DNA of 64,000 bases from positions 62,001 through 126,000 of the forward strand of contig NZ_AEUD01000006.1 in NCBI RefSeq assembly GCF_000192435.1, in the 5' to 3' direction. Position numbers and translations under genes: made by a program. Shown piece by piece: positions 45,499-52,859 of this stretch. A model generated the notes under the pieces. That model was not told the origin of the DNA, searched no databases, and saw only the letters and a list, made by a program, of their open reading frames with translations. How positions within the stretch are numbered: the first letter of the stretch is position 1; the number at the start of each line of letters is the position of its first letter. The DNA comes from Gordonia neofelifaecis NRRL B-59395. GTDB lineage: Bacteria; Actinomycetota; Actinomycetes; Mycobacteriales; Mycobacteriaceae.

Positions 45499-46173
45499 AT
45501 GGTGTCAGTGCTCAATCGGTCCACCCGCCGTCTGGCTTCGGCCGCTGCCGTCGGCGCACTCGGCATCGCCATCGCGCTGGGAACCACCGCCTGCGGTGCG
45601 GGCAAGATCTCGCAGACCGCCAATCAGGAGCCCGCCGTCAACGGCGCGGGCGGCACCATCACGCTGACCCCGTCGGACTACAACGGCCAGGAGATGTCCA
45701 ACGGGTCGATCGCGATCCGCAATGCGCGCGTGGTGTACCCGGTCGCCAAGGCCGACCAGGTGTTCGGCGACGGCGGCCCCTTCGTCATCGCCTTCAGCGT
45801 CGCGAACGACAGCGCGACCCGCGTCATCAAGCTGGAGAGCGTCTCGGCCAAGACCGGCAACGTCAAGATGACGCCGCCGACCGCCACCGACGGCCAGGAC
45901 CCCGCGACGATCCGCCCGACCCAGGGTCTGATCGCCGGCCCGACCGTCGAGGGCGAGGACTCCAGCCACCGGTTCGCGGTCGAGCTGACCAATGCCGGCG
46001 ACACCGTCGCACCGGGCCTGACCGTCCCGCTGACCTTCAACTTCTCGGTGTACGACCTGAGCGGCAAGCAGATCGAGACCGTGTCCACCACCATCGAGAC
46101 GCCGGTCGACGCCGGAAACCTCGACGTGCGCTCCAACGTCGGCGATCAGGCTCAGAGCGAAGCGAGCAACTGA
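45499..46173 (+). CDS. lpqE: LpqE-like lipoprotein
   Basis: 224 residues. Lipobox TTAC (Cys32), then a beta-sandwich domain in the DUF461/PCuAC-like style: IAIRNARVVYP, VIAFSVANDSATRVIKLESV and VPLTFNFSVYD. No metal motif of the copper chaperone kind is clear. Rv3584 counterpart. GGAGG lies very close to ATG 45499, so GTG 45502 or 45508 may be the real start. A terminator follows. Confidence 0.85.
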   Translation: MVSVLNRSTRRLASAAAVGALGIAIALGTTACGAGKISQTANQEPAVNGAGGTITLTPSDYNGQEMSNGSIAIRNARVVYPVAKADQVFGDGGPFVIAFSVANDSATRVIKLESVSAKTGNVKMTPPTATDGQDPATIRPTQGLIAGPTVEGEDSSHRFAVELTNAGDTVAPGLTVPLTFNFSVYDLSGKQIETVSTTIETPVDAGNLDVRSNVGDQAQSEASN

Positions 46174-46191
46174 CCTTCGCGGACACTTCCG

Positions 46192-46226
46192 ACGGCGCCC
46201 CGGTCTGTGACCGGGGCGCCGTTCTT
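46192..46226 (+). terminator. Intrinsic terminator of lpqE
   Basis: 14-bp perfect stem (46192-46205 with 46209-46222), loop TGT, followed by TCTT. Confidence 0.88.
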
Positions 46227-46253
46227 GTCGTAGCCGTGGCCTACTGTGACGAC

Positions 46254-46277
46254 GTGATCAGGGGACGGCATGGGTAG
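46254..46277 (+). CDS. Candidate leaderless 7-residue upstream ORF before radA
   Basis: GTG ATC AGG GGA CGG CAT GGG TAG, 6 nt after the -10 box TACTGT (46242-46247) and ending 8 nt before the radA start. If the transcript begins at this GTG, the peptide (MIRGRHG) is made first and may affect radA translation. No conservation evidence is available here. Confidence 0.3.
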   Translation: MIRGRHG

Positions 46278-46285
46278 GAGTCGGC

Positions 46286-47674
46286 ATGGCTAAGGCGAAA
46301 TCAGTGTTCCGGTGCTCCGCGTGCGGGCACCAGGTGGCGAAATGGTTCGGTCGCTGTCCGGAGTGCGGCGAATGGGGAACGATCGCCGAATCCGCCCCGG
46401 CCGCCGCTGCCGCGCGCACCGGCACCACGTCCGTCGCACCGTCGAGCCCCGCGGTCCGGATCACCGAGGTCGCATCCGACTCCGCGAGCTCGTGCCCGAC
46501 CGGCATCGCCGAGTTCGACCGCGTCCTCGGGCGCGGGGTGGTTCCCGGCTCCGTGATCCTGCTGGCGGGCGAACCGGGCGTCGGCAAGTCGACGCTGCTG
46601 CTCGAGACCGTCAAACACTGGGCGGCGCAGGGCAAGACCGCCCTGTATGTGACCGGCGAGGAGTCGGCCGGTCAGGTCCGGCTTCGCGCCGAACGCACCG
46701 CCGCGGTGCACGAGAACATCTACCTCGCCTCCGAGACCGACCTCGCGACGGTTCTCGGCCACGTCGAGGCGGTGGCACCGACGCTGCTGATCGTCGACTC
46801 GGTGCAGACCATGGTCGCGACCGGAACCGACGGAGTCACCGGCGGCGTGACACAGATCCGCGCCGTCACCACGGCACTGGTCTCCCTGGCGAAGACCAGC
46901 GGTATCGCGGTCATCCTGGTGGGCCACGTGACGAAGGACGGGAACGTCGCCGGCCCCCGTTCACTGGAGCATCTGGTGGACGTGGTGCTGGCGTTCGAGG
47001 GCGATCGGCACTCGTCTCTCCGCATGGTTCGCGGCATCAAGAACCGTTTCGGGCCGTCAGACGAGGTGGGCTGCTTCGAGCAGCGAGCCGACGGCATCCA
47101 TCAGGTCACCGATCCGTCCGGGATCTTCGTCCACCACCACGAATCGGACGTTCCGGGGAGTGCGGCGCTCGTGGCGATGGACGGTCGGCGCGCGATGGTC
47201 GGCCAGATCCAGGCGCTGCTCAACGACACCCAGATGACGTCACCACGACGCGCGGTATCCGGACTCGACTCCGCGCGCGTGGCGATGATGCTCGCCGTCG
47301 CCGAGAAGCACGCCGGGATCAAGGCCAGCAGCAAGGAGGTCTACGCCTCCACGGTCGGCGGCATGAAGGTGACCGAACCCGCCGCCGACCTGGCGATCTT
47401 CCTCGCCCTCTACTCGTCGCACAAGGACGTGGCGGTGCCGTCGTCGACCGTGGCGATCGGCGAAGTCGGCTTGGCGGGCGAGGTGCGCCGAGTGCCATCG
47501 GTCGCCCGGCGGGTCGCCGAGGCCAAGCGGCTCGGCTTCCGTCACGCGATCATCCCGGCCGGGTCGGAGGACGAGGAACTGCCGCGCGGAATCCGCATCA
47601 GTCGCGTCGCGAATCTGCTGGAGGCGCAGTCCGCGGCGGTCTCACGCCACGACTACGCTCAGGCGCCGTTCTGA
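46286..47674 (+). CDS. radA: DNA repair protein RadA
   Basis: 462 residues: an N-terminal zinc finger (Cys10, 13, 24, 27), a RecA-like ATPase with Walker A GEPGVGKS at 95-102 and Walker B LLIVDSV, the RadA-specific KNRFG motif, and a C-terminal Lon-like domain (GGMKVTEPAADLAIFLAL). It helps branch migration in recombination. ATG 46286 has GGAG upstream. Its end overlaps the convergent thioesterase gene by 16 nt. Confidence 0.95.
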   Translation: MAKAKSVFRCSACGHQVAKWFGRCPECGEWGTIAESAPAAAAARTGTTSVAPSSPAVRITEVASDSASSCPTGIAEFDRVLGRGVVPGSVILLAGEPGVGKSTLLLETVKHWAAQGKTALYVTGEESAGQVRLRAERTAAVHENIYLASETDLATVLGHVEAVAPTLLIVDSVQTMVATGTDGVTGGVTQIRAVTTALVSLAKTSGIAVILVGHVTKDGNVAGPRSLEHLVDVVLAFEGDRHSSLRMVRGIKNRFGPSDEVGCFEQRADGIHQVTDPSGIFVHHHESDVPGSAALVAMDGRRAMVGQIQALLNDTQMTSPRRAVSGLDSARVAMMLAVAEKHAGIKASSKEVYASTVGGMKVTEPAADLAIFLALYSSHKDVAVPSSTVAIGEVGLAGEVRRVPSVARRVAEAKRLGFRHAIIPAGSEDEELPRGIRISRVANLLEAQSAAVSRHDYAQAPF

Positions 47675-48195
47675 TGCTGAGAGTGGACCGCGCGTTCGCG
47701 GTATCCGGAGAAGTGCTTCTCGAGATCGATCGCGATGAAGAGCGCATGGGCGGCCGCCACAGGATTCGCTGGATCGCCGAGGTGCGCGACGCACCTGGTG
47801 TAGACCTTGCGGCGGACGCCGCCGAGGATCTCACCGGTGAAGTGCACGGTCGATCCGAGCGGAATCGGCTTCGCGTAGTCGATCTCCAGATGCCCGGTGA
47901 CCACCGGCTTGCGCAGGAGCAGCGGCGACGTCCCCATCACCTCGTCGAAAGCGGCCGAGAGCACGCCGCCGTGGATCACTCCGGGACCGCCCTGCATCCA
48001 GTCCTCGACCTTCATCGCGGCAGTCACCGTCAGCCCCTCGCCGGCGATCACTTCGATGCGGAGGCCGACGGGCGCCTCGGATCCACAGCCGAAGCACATG
48101 CTGTGGTGCAGATCGATCCGGTGACCGGGCGGCGTCGCCTTGGGGTCGCGGATCACAGGTTCGATGTCTGCGGGCAGCACGAATGAGGTCTTCAC
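47659..48195 (-). CDS. PaaI-type hot-dog thioesterase
   Basis: 178 residues. N-terminal [15 protein letters not shown] is followed by the hot-dog core with [19 protein letters not shown], the catalytic Asp/Glu helix. It probably hydrolyses an acyl-CoA; substrate unknown. GTG 48195 is 20 nt from the disA start on the other strand, and its -10 box overlaps the disA -10 box. Confidence 0.87.
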   Translation of the reverse strand: MKTSFVLPADIEPVIRDPKATPPGHRIDLHHSMCFGCGSEAPVGLRIEVIAGEGLTVTAAMKVEDWMQGGPGVIHGGVLSAAFDEVMGTSPLLLRKPVVTGHLEIDYAKPIPLGSTVHFTGEILGGVRRKVYTRCVAHLGDPANPVAAAHALFIAIDLEKHFSGYRERAVHSQHQNGA

Positions 48196-48202
48196 GTACC
48201 GC

Positions 48203-48209
48203 TACCCTA
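48203..48209. promoter_or_regulatory. Shared symmetric -10 element of disA and the thioesterase gene
   Basis: TACCCTA reads TACCCT on the plus strand (7 nt before disA GTG 48216) and TAGGGT on the minus strand (8 nt before GTG 48195). Both genes would be leaderless from one site. Confidence 0.55.
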
Positions 48210-48215
48210 GTGCAG

Positions 48216-49313
48216 GTGACCGACACCGATATCGCTGAGCCCAGCCGCAGTGAGCAGATCCGTTCCGCCCTGCGACGAGTGGCGCCGGGCACCGGTCTGC
48301 GCGACGGGCTCGAGCGGATCCTGCGCGGCGGGACGGGAGCGTTGATCGTTCTCGGCTACGACGACGACACCGAGCGGATCTGCGATGGCGGCTTCCACCT
48401 CGACATCGAGTTCGCACCCACCCGTCTCCGGGAACTGTCGAAGATGGACGGCGCGGTGGTGCTCTCGGGTGACGGCAAGCGCATCGTCCGAGCGAACGTC
48501 CAGTTGATGCCGGACCCGACGATCCCGACCGAGGAGTCCGGGACCCGGCATCGCGCCGCCGAGCGCACCGCGATTCAGACCGGCGTGCCGGTGATCTCGG
48601 TGAGCTCCTCGATGTCGATCGTGAGCGTCTATGTCGGCGGTCAGCGTCGCGTGGTGGAGAACCCCGACGCGATCCTTTCACGCGCGAACGTCGCGCTGAC
48701 CACTCTCGAACGCTACAAGTCGCGTCTCGACGAGGTGAGCAGCCAGCTCTCGCGCGCCGAGATCGAGGACTACGTGCTGCTGCGCGACGCGATGAGCGCC
48801 GCCCAGCGCATGGAGATGGTCCGCCGAGTGTCGGTGGAGATCGACGAGTACGTGCTGGAGCTCGGCGTCAACGGCAGGCAGGTGTCGTTGCAGTTGGAAG
48901 AGCTGATCAACGACAACGACACGATGCGCGAACTCCTGGTGCGCGACTACCACGCCAGCCCCGAACCCGCGGGCACCGAGCAGGTGCGGCAGATCCTCGA
49001 AGCCGTCGAATCACTGTCCGATGCCGACCTGCTCGACCTGACGATGGTCGCGGGGGCGTTCGGTTACCCGACGTCGCTCGAGGCACAGGACACGGCGATG
49101 AGCCCGCGCGGATACCGACTGCTGGCCCGGATCTCACGCCTGCAGTTCGGGCACATCGACCGGCTGGTCCGGCACTTCGGAACACTGCAGTCACTGCTGG
49201 CGAGCAGCGCCGCCGATCTCGAATCGGTGGAGGGCATCGGAAGCATCTGGGCCCGGCACATCCGCGAAGGACTCTCGCGCCTCGCCGAGAGCAGTCTCGA
49301 ACGCTTCGACTGA
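48216..49313 (+). CDS. disA: Diadenylate cyclase DisA
   Basis: Makes cyclic di-AMP from two ATP. 365 residues: the DAC domain has DGA at 78-80 and RHR at 111-113, both needed for catalysis; then a helical spine and a C-terminal helix-hairpin-helix DNA-binding region ([19 protein letters not shown]). GTG 48216 is chosen over the upstream frame because of the -10 box 7 nt before it. It converges on the next gene with a 7-nt gap. Confidence 0.95.
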   Translation: MTDTDIAEPSRSEQIRSALRRVAPGTGLRDGLERILRGGTGALIVLGYDDDTERICDGGFHLDIEFAPTRLRELSKMDGAVVLSGDGKRIVRANVQLMPDPTIPTEESGTRHRAAERTAIQTGVPVISVSSSMSIVSVYVGGQRRVVENPDAILSRANVALTTLERYKSRLDEVSSQLSRAEIEDYVLLRDAMSAAQRMEMVRRVSVEIDEYVLELGVNGRQVSLQLEELINDNDTMRELLVRDYHASPEPAGTEQVRQILEAVESLSDADLLDLTMVAGAFGYPTSLEAQDTAMSPRGYRLLARISRLQFGHIDRLVRHFGTLQSLLASSAADLESVEGIGSIWARHIREGLSRLAESSLERFD

Positions 49314-49320
49314 CCGGCTG

Positions 49321-50070
49321 CTACTGCTGAGCGGGAGCCTGCGCGGGTGCGACCACGTTGAAGGTGATGGGAGCCGACTCGCGCTCGCCCATCTTCGCGG
49401 TGGCCTGGTAGCCGCCCGCAGCCACCTGGACGCGCTTCTTGGTGCAACCGGGGCTGCTGGTGGTGCCGGACCAGGTGACGGTGTCCGAGACCTGCTGGCC
49501 GGGCTGCAGCACCTGGATGTTCACGCCCTTGTCGGGAGCGCAGTCCTGTGCCGACCAGAGGGTCCGACTGCCGTCGAGCGTCCGGACGATGACGTTCTGC
49601 GCGGCCTTGCCCACGTCACGTGAGCACGCCGCCAGTCCGCCGTTCGTGGTGACGATGGTGAACACCGGCTGATCGCCGACCGTGTACGTCGGCTTGTCGG
49701 TGTACAGGACCACCGACAGGCTCTGGTCGGAGCAGCCGGGCACACCGGAATCCGCGGCCGGGTTGCCGGACGGCTGGGCCGGGGCGGGCGGAGCGGGCGT
49801 CGCACTGGGATCGCCGCCGTCGCCGTGGTCGCCGCCGCCGCTGGGAGCCTCGCTGCTGGGCGGTGCGCTCTGCGTCGACGGCGCCGGAGCCGATGTGCTC
49901 GCCGACGACTTAGCCGCCGCGTTCTTCGAGTCCGGCGCGCTGCCCGACCCGCTGCTCAGCCAGACGATCAGGATGATGACCACGACGATCACGACCACCG
50001 CGCCGATGCCGGCGATCAGTCGCCGACGCCAGTACACCTCGGGTGGCAGTGGTCCTTGCGGTTCAATCAC
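49321..50070 (-). CDS. Membrane-anchored secreted-domain protein (Rv3587c-like)
   Basis: 249 residues: one N-terminal membrane helix (19-38, GIGAVVVIVVVIILIVWL), a long Ser/Pro/Ala/Gly linker (40-105), then an extracellular beta-rich domain with cysteines in VPGCSDQS, AACSRD, QDCAPD and SPGCTKK, probably two disulfides. Type II orientation, domain outside the cell. Function unknown. Confidence 0.82.
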   Translation of the reverse strand: MIEPQGPLPPEVYWRRRLIAGIGAVVVIVVVIILIVWLSSGSGSAPDSKNAAAKSSASTSAPAPSTQSAPPSSEAPSGGGDHGDGGDPSATPAPPAPAQPSGNPAADSGVPGCSDQSLSVVLYTDKPTYTVGDQPVFTIVTTNGGLAACSRDVGKAAQNVIVRTLDGSRTLWSAQDCAPDKGVNIQVLQPGQQVSDTVTWSGTTSSPGCTKKRVQVAAGGYQATAKMGERESAPITFNVVAPAQAPAQQ

Positions 50071-50136
50071 GTCCCCAACGGTATCGTCGCTCCCCTGTCA
50101 AGCGGTGCGACGCTCACCGGCGTGTCGTGGATTCGT

Positions 50137-50754
50137 CTACTGGCCGATGTCGCCGACGGCCTCCACGAACTCCACCTGGCCGTCCTCGAGCCGATAGCTG
50201 AGGCCGACGACGGCGAGGGTGCCCTTCTCCACGCGGTCGGCGATGATCTGGCTGCGATCCATCAGCAGGTGGACCGTCTCCTTCACGTGGCGCCCGACGA
50301 ACTGGTAGTAGTCCGTGATGCCCTCCGCGCGGCCGGCGAGGATGCTCGGCGTCACCTTCTCGACGATGGTCCGCACGTAGCCGTTCGGGAGGGTGTTGTT
50401 GTCCAGTGCGTCGAGAGTCGAGCCGACGGCGCCGCAACTGCTGTGGCCGAGGACGACGATCAGCGGGACGTTGAGCACGTCCGGACCGAACTCGATCGTT
50501 CCGAGCACCGCCTCGTCGAGCACGTGACCGGCGGTACGGACGACGAACATGTCGCCCAGCCCCTGATCGAAGATGATCTCGGCGGCGAGTCGCGAGTCGC
50601 CGCAGCCGAACAGCACGACGTGCGGCTTCTGGCCCGAGACGAGGGCGGCACGCTGGTCGCTACTCTGGTTCGGATGAATGGACTCCCCTGCGACGAATCG
50701 CTCGTTTCCCTCTTTGATGACCTGCCATGCTTGCGCCGGGGTTAAGTTCTCCAT
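50137..50754 (-). CDS. canB: Beta-carbonic anhydrase
   Basis: 205 residues. Zinc ligands Cys51, His104 and Cys107 with the Asp53-Arg55 dyad (FGCGDSR, LGHSSCGAV). Reversible hydration of CO2; Rv3588c counterpart. ATG 50754 has CATACT 7 nt before it and no Shine-Dalgarno. The start codon shares the palindrome CATG with an ATG on the other strand in the mutY frame. Confidence 0.95.
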   Translation of the reverse strand: MENLTPAQAWQVIKEGNERFVAGESIHPNQSSDQRAALVSGQKPHVVLFGCGDSRLAAEIIFDQGLGDMFVVRTAGHVLDEAVLGTIEFGPDVLNVPLIVVLGHSSCGAVGSTLDALDNNTLPNGYVRTIVEKVTPSILAGRAEGITDYYQFVGRHVKETVHLLMDRSQIIADRVEKGTLAVVGLSYRLEDGQVEFVEAVGDIGQ

Positions 50755-51631
50755 GAACACAAGTATGCCACCGCAGATTCTGCTGGATTGGTTCGCCCGC
50801 GCCCGGCGACCGCTTCCGTGGCGCGAACCCGGCATCTCCGGCTGGCAGATCCTGATCAGCGAGATCATGCTGCAGCAGACGCCGGTCGCCCGGGTCGTCG
50901 GTCCCTGGCAGACATGGGTCGAGCGGTGGCCGGTGCCGTCGGCGATGGCCGCCGAGACGACCGGCGAAGTGGTCCGCGCCTGGGGGAAGCTCGGCTATCC
51001 GCGCCGTGCGATGCGGCTGCACGAATGCGCGCGTGTCCTCGCTGCCGAGCACGACGACGCGGTGCCCGACGACGTCGACACCCTGCTCGGACTGCCTGGA
51101 ATCGGCGACTACACCGCTCGCGCCGTCGCCTGTTTCGCCTACGGCCAGTCGGTGCCGGTCGTCGACACCAACGTCCGCCGGGTGATCGCCCGCGCGGTGC
51201 ACGGCACGCAGCAGCCGGGCAATCCGTCGAAACGCGATCTCGTCGACGCCCGGCAGTTGCTGCCCGACGACGAGACCGCGCCCGAGTTCTCCGCCGCGCT
51301 GATGGAGCTGGGCGCACTGGTGTGCACCGCCCGGTCACCGCTCTGCGACGCCTGCCCGCTGGTGGACACCTGCCGTTGGGTGGCACTCGGCAAGCCCGCA
51401 CACGACGGGCCGCCGCGCCGGACCCAGAAGTACGACGGGACGGACCGACAGGTGCGCGGACTGCTTCTCGACGTGCTGCGGGGCCGCACCGGACCCGTCG
51501 AACGGGCTCGCCTCGACCTGGCGTGGACCCGCGACACCGCGCAGCGCGATCGAGCATTGGACTCGCTGCTCGTCGACGGTCTGATCGAGATCACCTCCGA
51601 CGGGCTCTTCTGTCTAGCGGGCGAGGCCTGA
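50753..51631 (+). CDS. mutY: A/G-specific adenine glycosylase
   Basis: Removes adenine paired with 8-oxoguanine. About 292 residues from ATG 50753, or 288 from ATG 50765: Glu in SEIMLQQTPVARV, the helix-hairpin-helix LPGIGDYTA, catalytic Asp in VVDTNVRRV, and a 4Fe-4S cluster with spacing C-x6-C-x2-C-x5-C (VCTARSPLCDACPLVDTC). The C-terminus is short and lacks the full MutT-like 8-oxoG domain, having instead a small winged-helix-like end. It overlaps the convergent hydrolase by 18 nt. Confidence 0.93.
   Translation: MNTSMPPQILLDWFARARRPLPWREPGISGWQILISEIMLQQTPVARVVGPWQTWVERWPVPSAMAAETTGEVVRAWGKLGYPRRAMRLHECARVLAAEHDDAVPDDVDTLLGLPGIGDYTARAVACFAYGQSVPVVDTNVRRVIARAVHGTQQPGNPSKRDLVDARQLLPDDETAPEFSAALMELGALVCTARSPLCDACPLVDTCRWVALGKPAHDGPPRRTQKYDGTDRQVRGLLLDVLRGRTGPVERARLDLAWTRDTAQRDRALDSLLVDGLIEITSDGLFCLAGEA
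50762..50767 (-). promoter_or_regulatory. -10 box of leaderless canB
   Basis: CATACT on the minus strand, 7 nt before ATG 50754. It lies on top of the second mutY ATG. Confidence 0.45.
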
Positions 51632-52408
51632 CAGGAACGCCTCCACCGCGCCGCGATAGACCTCGGGGCGATCGTCGTGCACGAGGTGGCCGGCACCCGG
51701 GACCTTCAGGTAGGCCGACTGCGGGTGTCGTGCCTGCCCGCCGCGCGCGGCCATCGCCGCCATCTGCCCCGGCGGGGTCACCGTGAACTCCGCCTCGACG
51801 AGCAGCGACGGAACCCGGACCGAATCCCACTGCGCCCAGAAGTCGCGAGTGCCCCACTCCTCGGCGATCGCTCCCCACACCGGAATACTGCCGTGGAGCC
51901 GTCCGTCGTCGAAGGCCTCGTAGAAGTAGCGGCCGGCCACCTCACCGAACATCGCCACCGCCTCGTCGAGCCCGTCGAAGCGGTCGGGCCAGCTCGCGAA
52001 CCACGGCGTCCAATCGCCGGTGGTTCGCCCGCGGAAGTCGGGCGCCATATCCTCGACGACGAGCGCACTGACCAGTTCGGGGAACTGCGCCGCGGTACAC
52101 CAGGCGTGCAGGCCGCCCATCGAGTGACCGACGAGCACCGCCGGCCCGCGGTCTATCCAGGTGATCAACTCCCCGACGTCGGCGACGAATCGTTCGGTGG
52201 CGATCTCCTCCGCGGCCGGCACGATTCCGTGGTCGAACGCCCCCTGGTGATAAGCGGCGTCGAAGGTGAACACCCTGCCGTATCGGCGCAGCCACGGGAT
52301 CTGCCTGCGCCAGGTCCGACCGCGGCCCATCAGCCCGTGCAGCAGCACGATGGCGCCGAAGCCGCCGTCCTCGCGGTCGCGGCCGCCGTAGTCGAGAAGT
52401 CCGATCAC
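51614..52408 (-). CDS. Alpha/beta hydrolase
   Basis: 264 residues: oxyanion region LLHGLMGRGRTW, nucleophile in GHSMGGLHAW, and catalytic His in PGAGHLVHDD. Rv3591c counterpart; substrate unknown. GTG 52408 has TAGGGT 8 nt upstream and no Shine-Dalgarno; the longer frame to 52681 is rejected because it would overlap mhuD. Confidence 0.88.
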   Translation of the reverse strand: MIGLLDYGGRDREDGGFGAIVLLHGLMGRGRTWRRQIPWLRRYGRVFTFDAAYHQGAFDHGIVPAAEEIATERFVADVGELITWIDRGPAVLVGHSMGGLHAWCTAAQFPELVSALVVEDMAPDFRGRTTGDWTPWFASWPDRFDGLDEAVAMFGEVAGRYFYEAFDDGRLHGSIPVWGAIAEEWGTRDFWAQWDSVRVPSLLVEAEFTVTPPGQMAAMAARGGQARHPQSAYLKVPGAGHLVHDDRPEVYRGAVEAFLSGLAR

Positions 52409-52416
52409 GACTATCG

Positions 52417-52422
52417 ACCCTA
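52417..52422 (-). promoter_or_regulatory. -10 box of leaderless hydrolase gene
   Basis: TAGGGT on the minus strand, 8 nt before GTG 52408. Confidence 0.5.
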
Positions 52423-52443
52423 ATCGCGTGGGTCGCGCGTCAG

Positions 52444-52449
52444 TACGCT
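52444..52449 (+). promoter_or_regulatory. -10 box of leaderless mhuD
   Basis: TACGCT, 7 nt before ATG 52457. Confidence 0.5.
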
Positions 52450-52456
52450 GGATCGC

Positions 52457-52762
52457 ATGGCAATTGTGAAGATCAACGCGATCCAGATCCCGGAGGGCGC
52501 GGGGCCCGAACTCGAGAAGCGCTTCGCCGCGCGCGCGGGCGTGGTGGAAGGGGCCGCGGGCTTCCTCGGCTTCCAGCTCCTCCGCCCGGTCAAGGGTGAG
52601 GACCGCTATTTCGTCGTCACCCAGTGGGAGGACGACGCCAGCTACGAGGCGTGGGCGGGCGGCGACGCGCGCGCCGCACACAAGAGCGACCGCAAGCCGG
52701 TCGCGTCCGGTGCGAATCTCCTCGAGTTCGAGGTCGTCCTGGACGTCGCACCGAAAGCCTGA
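52457..52762 (+). CDS. mhuD: Heme-degrading monooxygenase MhuD
   Basis: 101 residues of the IsdG-type ferredoxin-like fold. The three key residues sit at the same positions as in M. tuberculosis MhuD: Asn7, Trp66 and heme-ligand His75. It opens heme to mycobilin without carbon monoxide and frees iron. Start settled by the -10 box 7 nt upstream. No iron-regulator box was seen between it and the divergent hydrolase. Confidence 0.94.
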   Translation: MAIVKINAIQIPEGAGPELEKRFAARAGVVEGAAGFLGFQLLRPVKGEDRYFVVTQWEDDASYEAWAGGDARAAHKSDRKPVASGANLLEFEVVLDVAPKA

Positions 52763-52808
52763 CGCCGGAATCGAGCGCCGGATTTCACAGCAAGCCCTGG
52801 CAGCGTTT

Positions 52809-52822
52809 TAGAACGTGTTCTA
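52809..52822. promoter_or_regulatory. KstR-type operator
   Basis: TAGAACGTGTTCTA is a perfect palindrome fitting the KstR consensus TNNAACNNGTTNNA. It lies 38 nt before the aldehyde dehydrogenase start. KstR represses cholesterol-uptake and ring-degradation genes in Mycobacterium and Rhodococcus. Confidence 0.8.
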
Positions 52823-52850
52823 GTATCGAGGAAACGGTCCCCCGATACTA
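52821..52850. promoter_or_regulatory. 8-bp inverted repeat in the aldehyde dehydrogenase leader
   Basis: TAGTATCG (52821-52828) and CGATACTA (52843-52850) pair exactly, 14 nt apart, overlapping the KstR box by two bases and running up to AGGAG. It could be a second operator or an mRNA hairpin next to the ribosome-binding site. Confidence 0.4.
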
Positions 52851-52859
52851 GGAGCACGC

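Noticed and set aside
46312..48186. 624-codon frame overlapping radA and the thioesterase
   Set aside because: It is the +2 shadow of radA and the antisense of the thioesterase; no family motif.
49321..50070. Signal-peptide-cleaved lipoprotein
   Set aside because: There is no lipobox cysteine after the first hydrophobic helix, so a type II membrane anchor is more likely.
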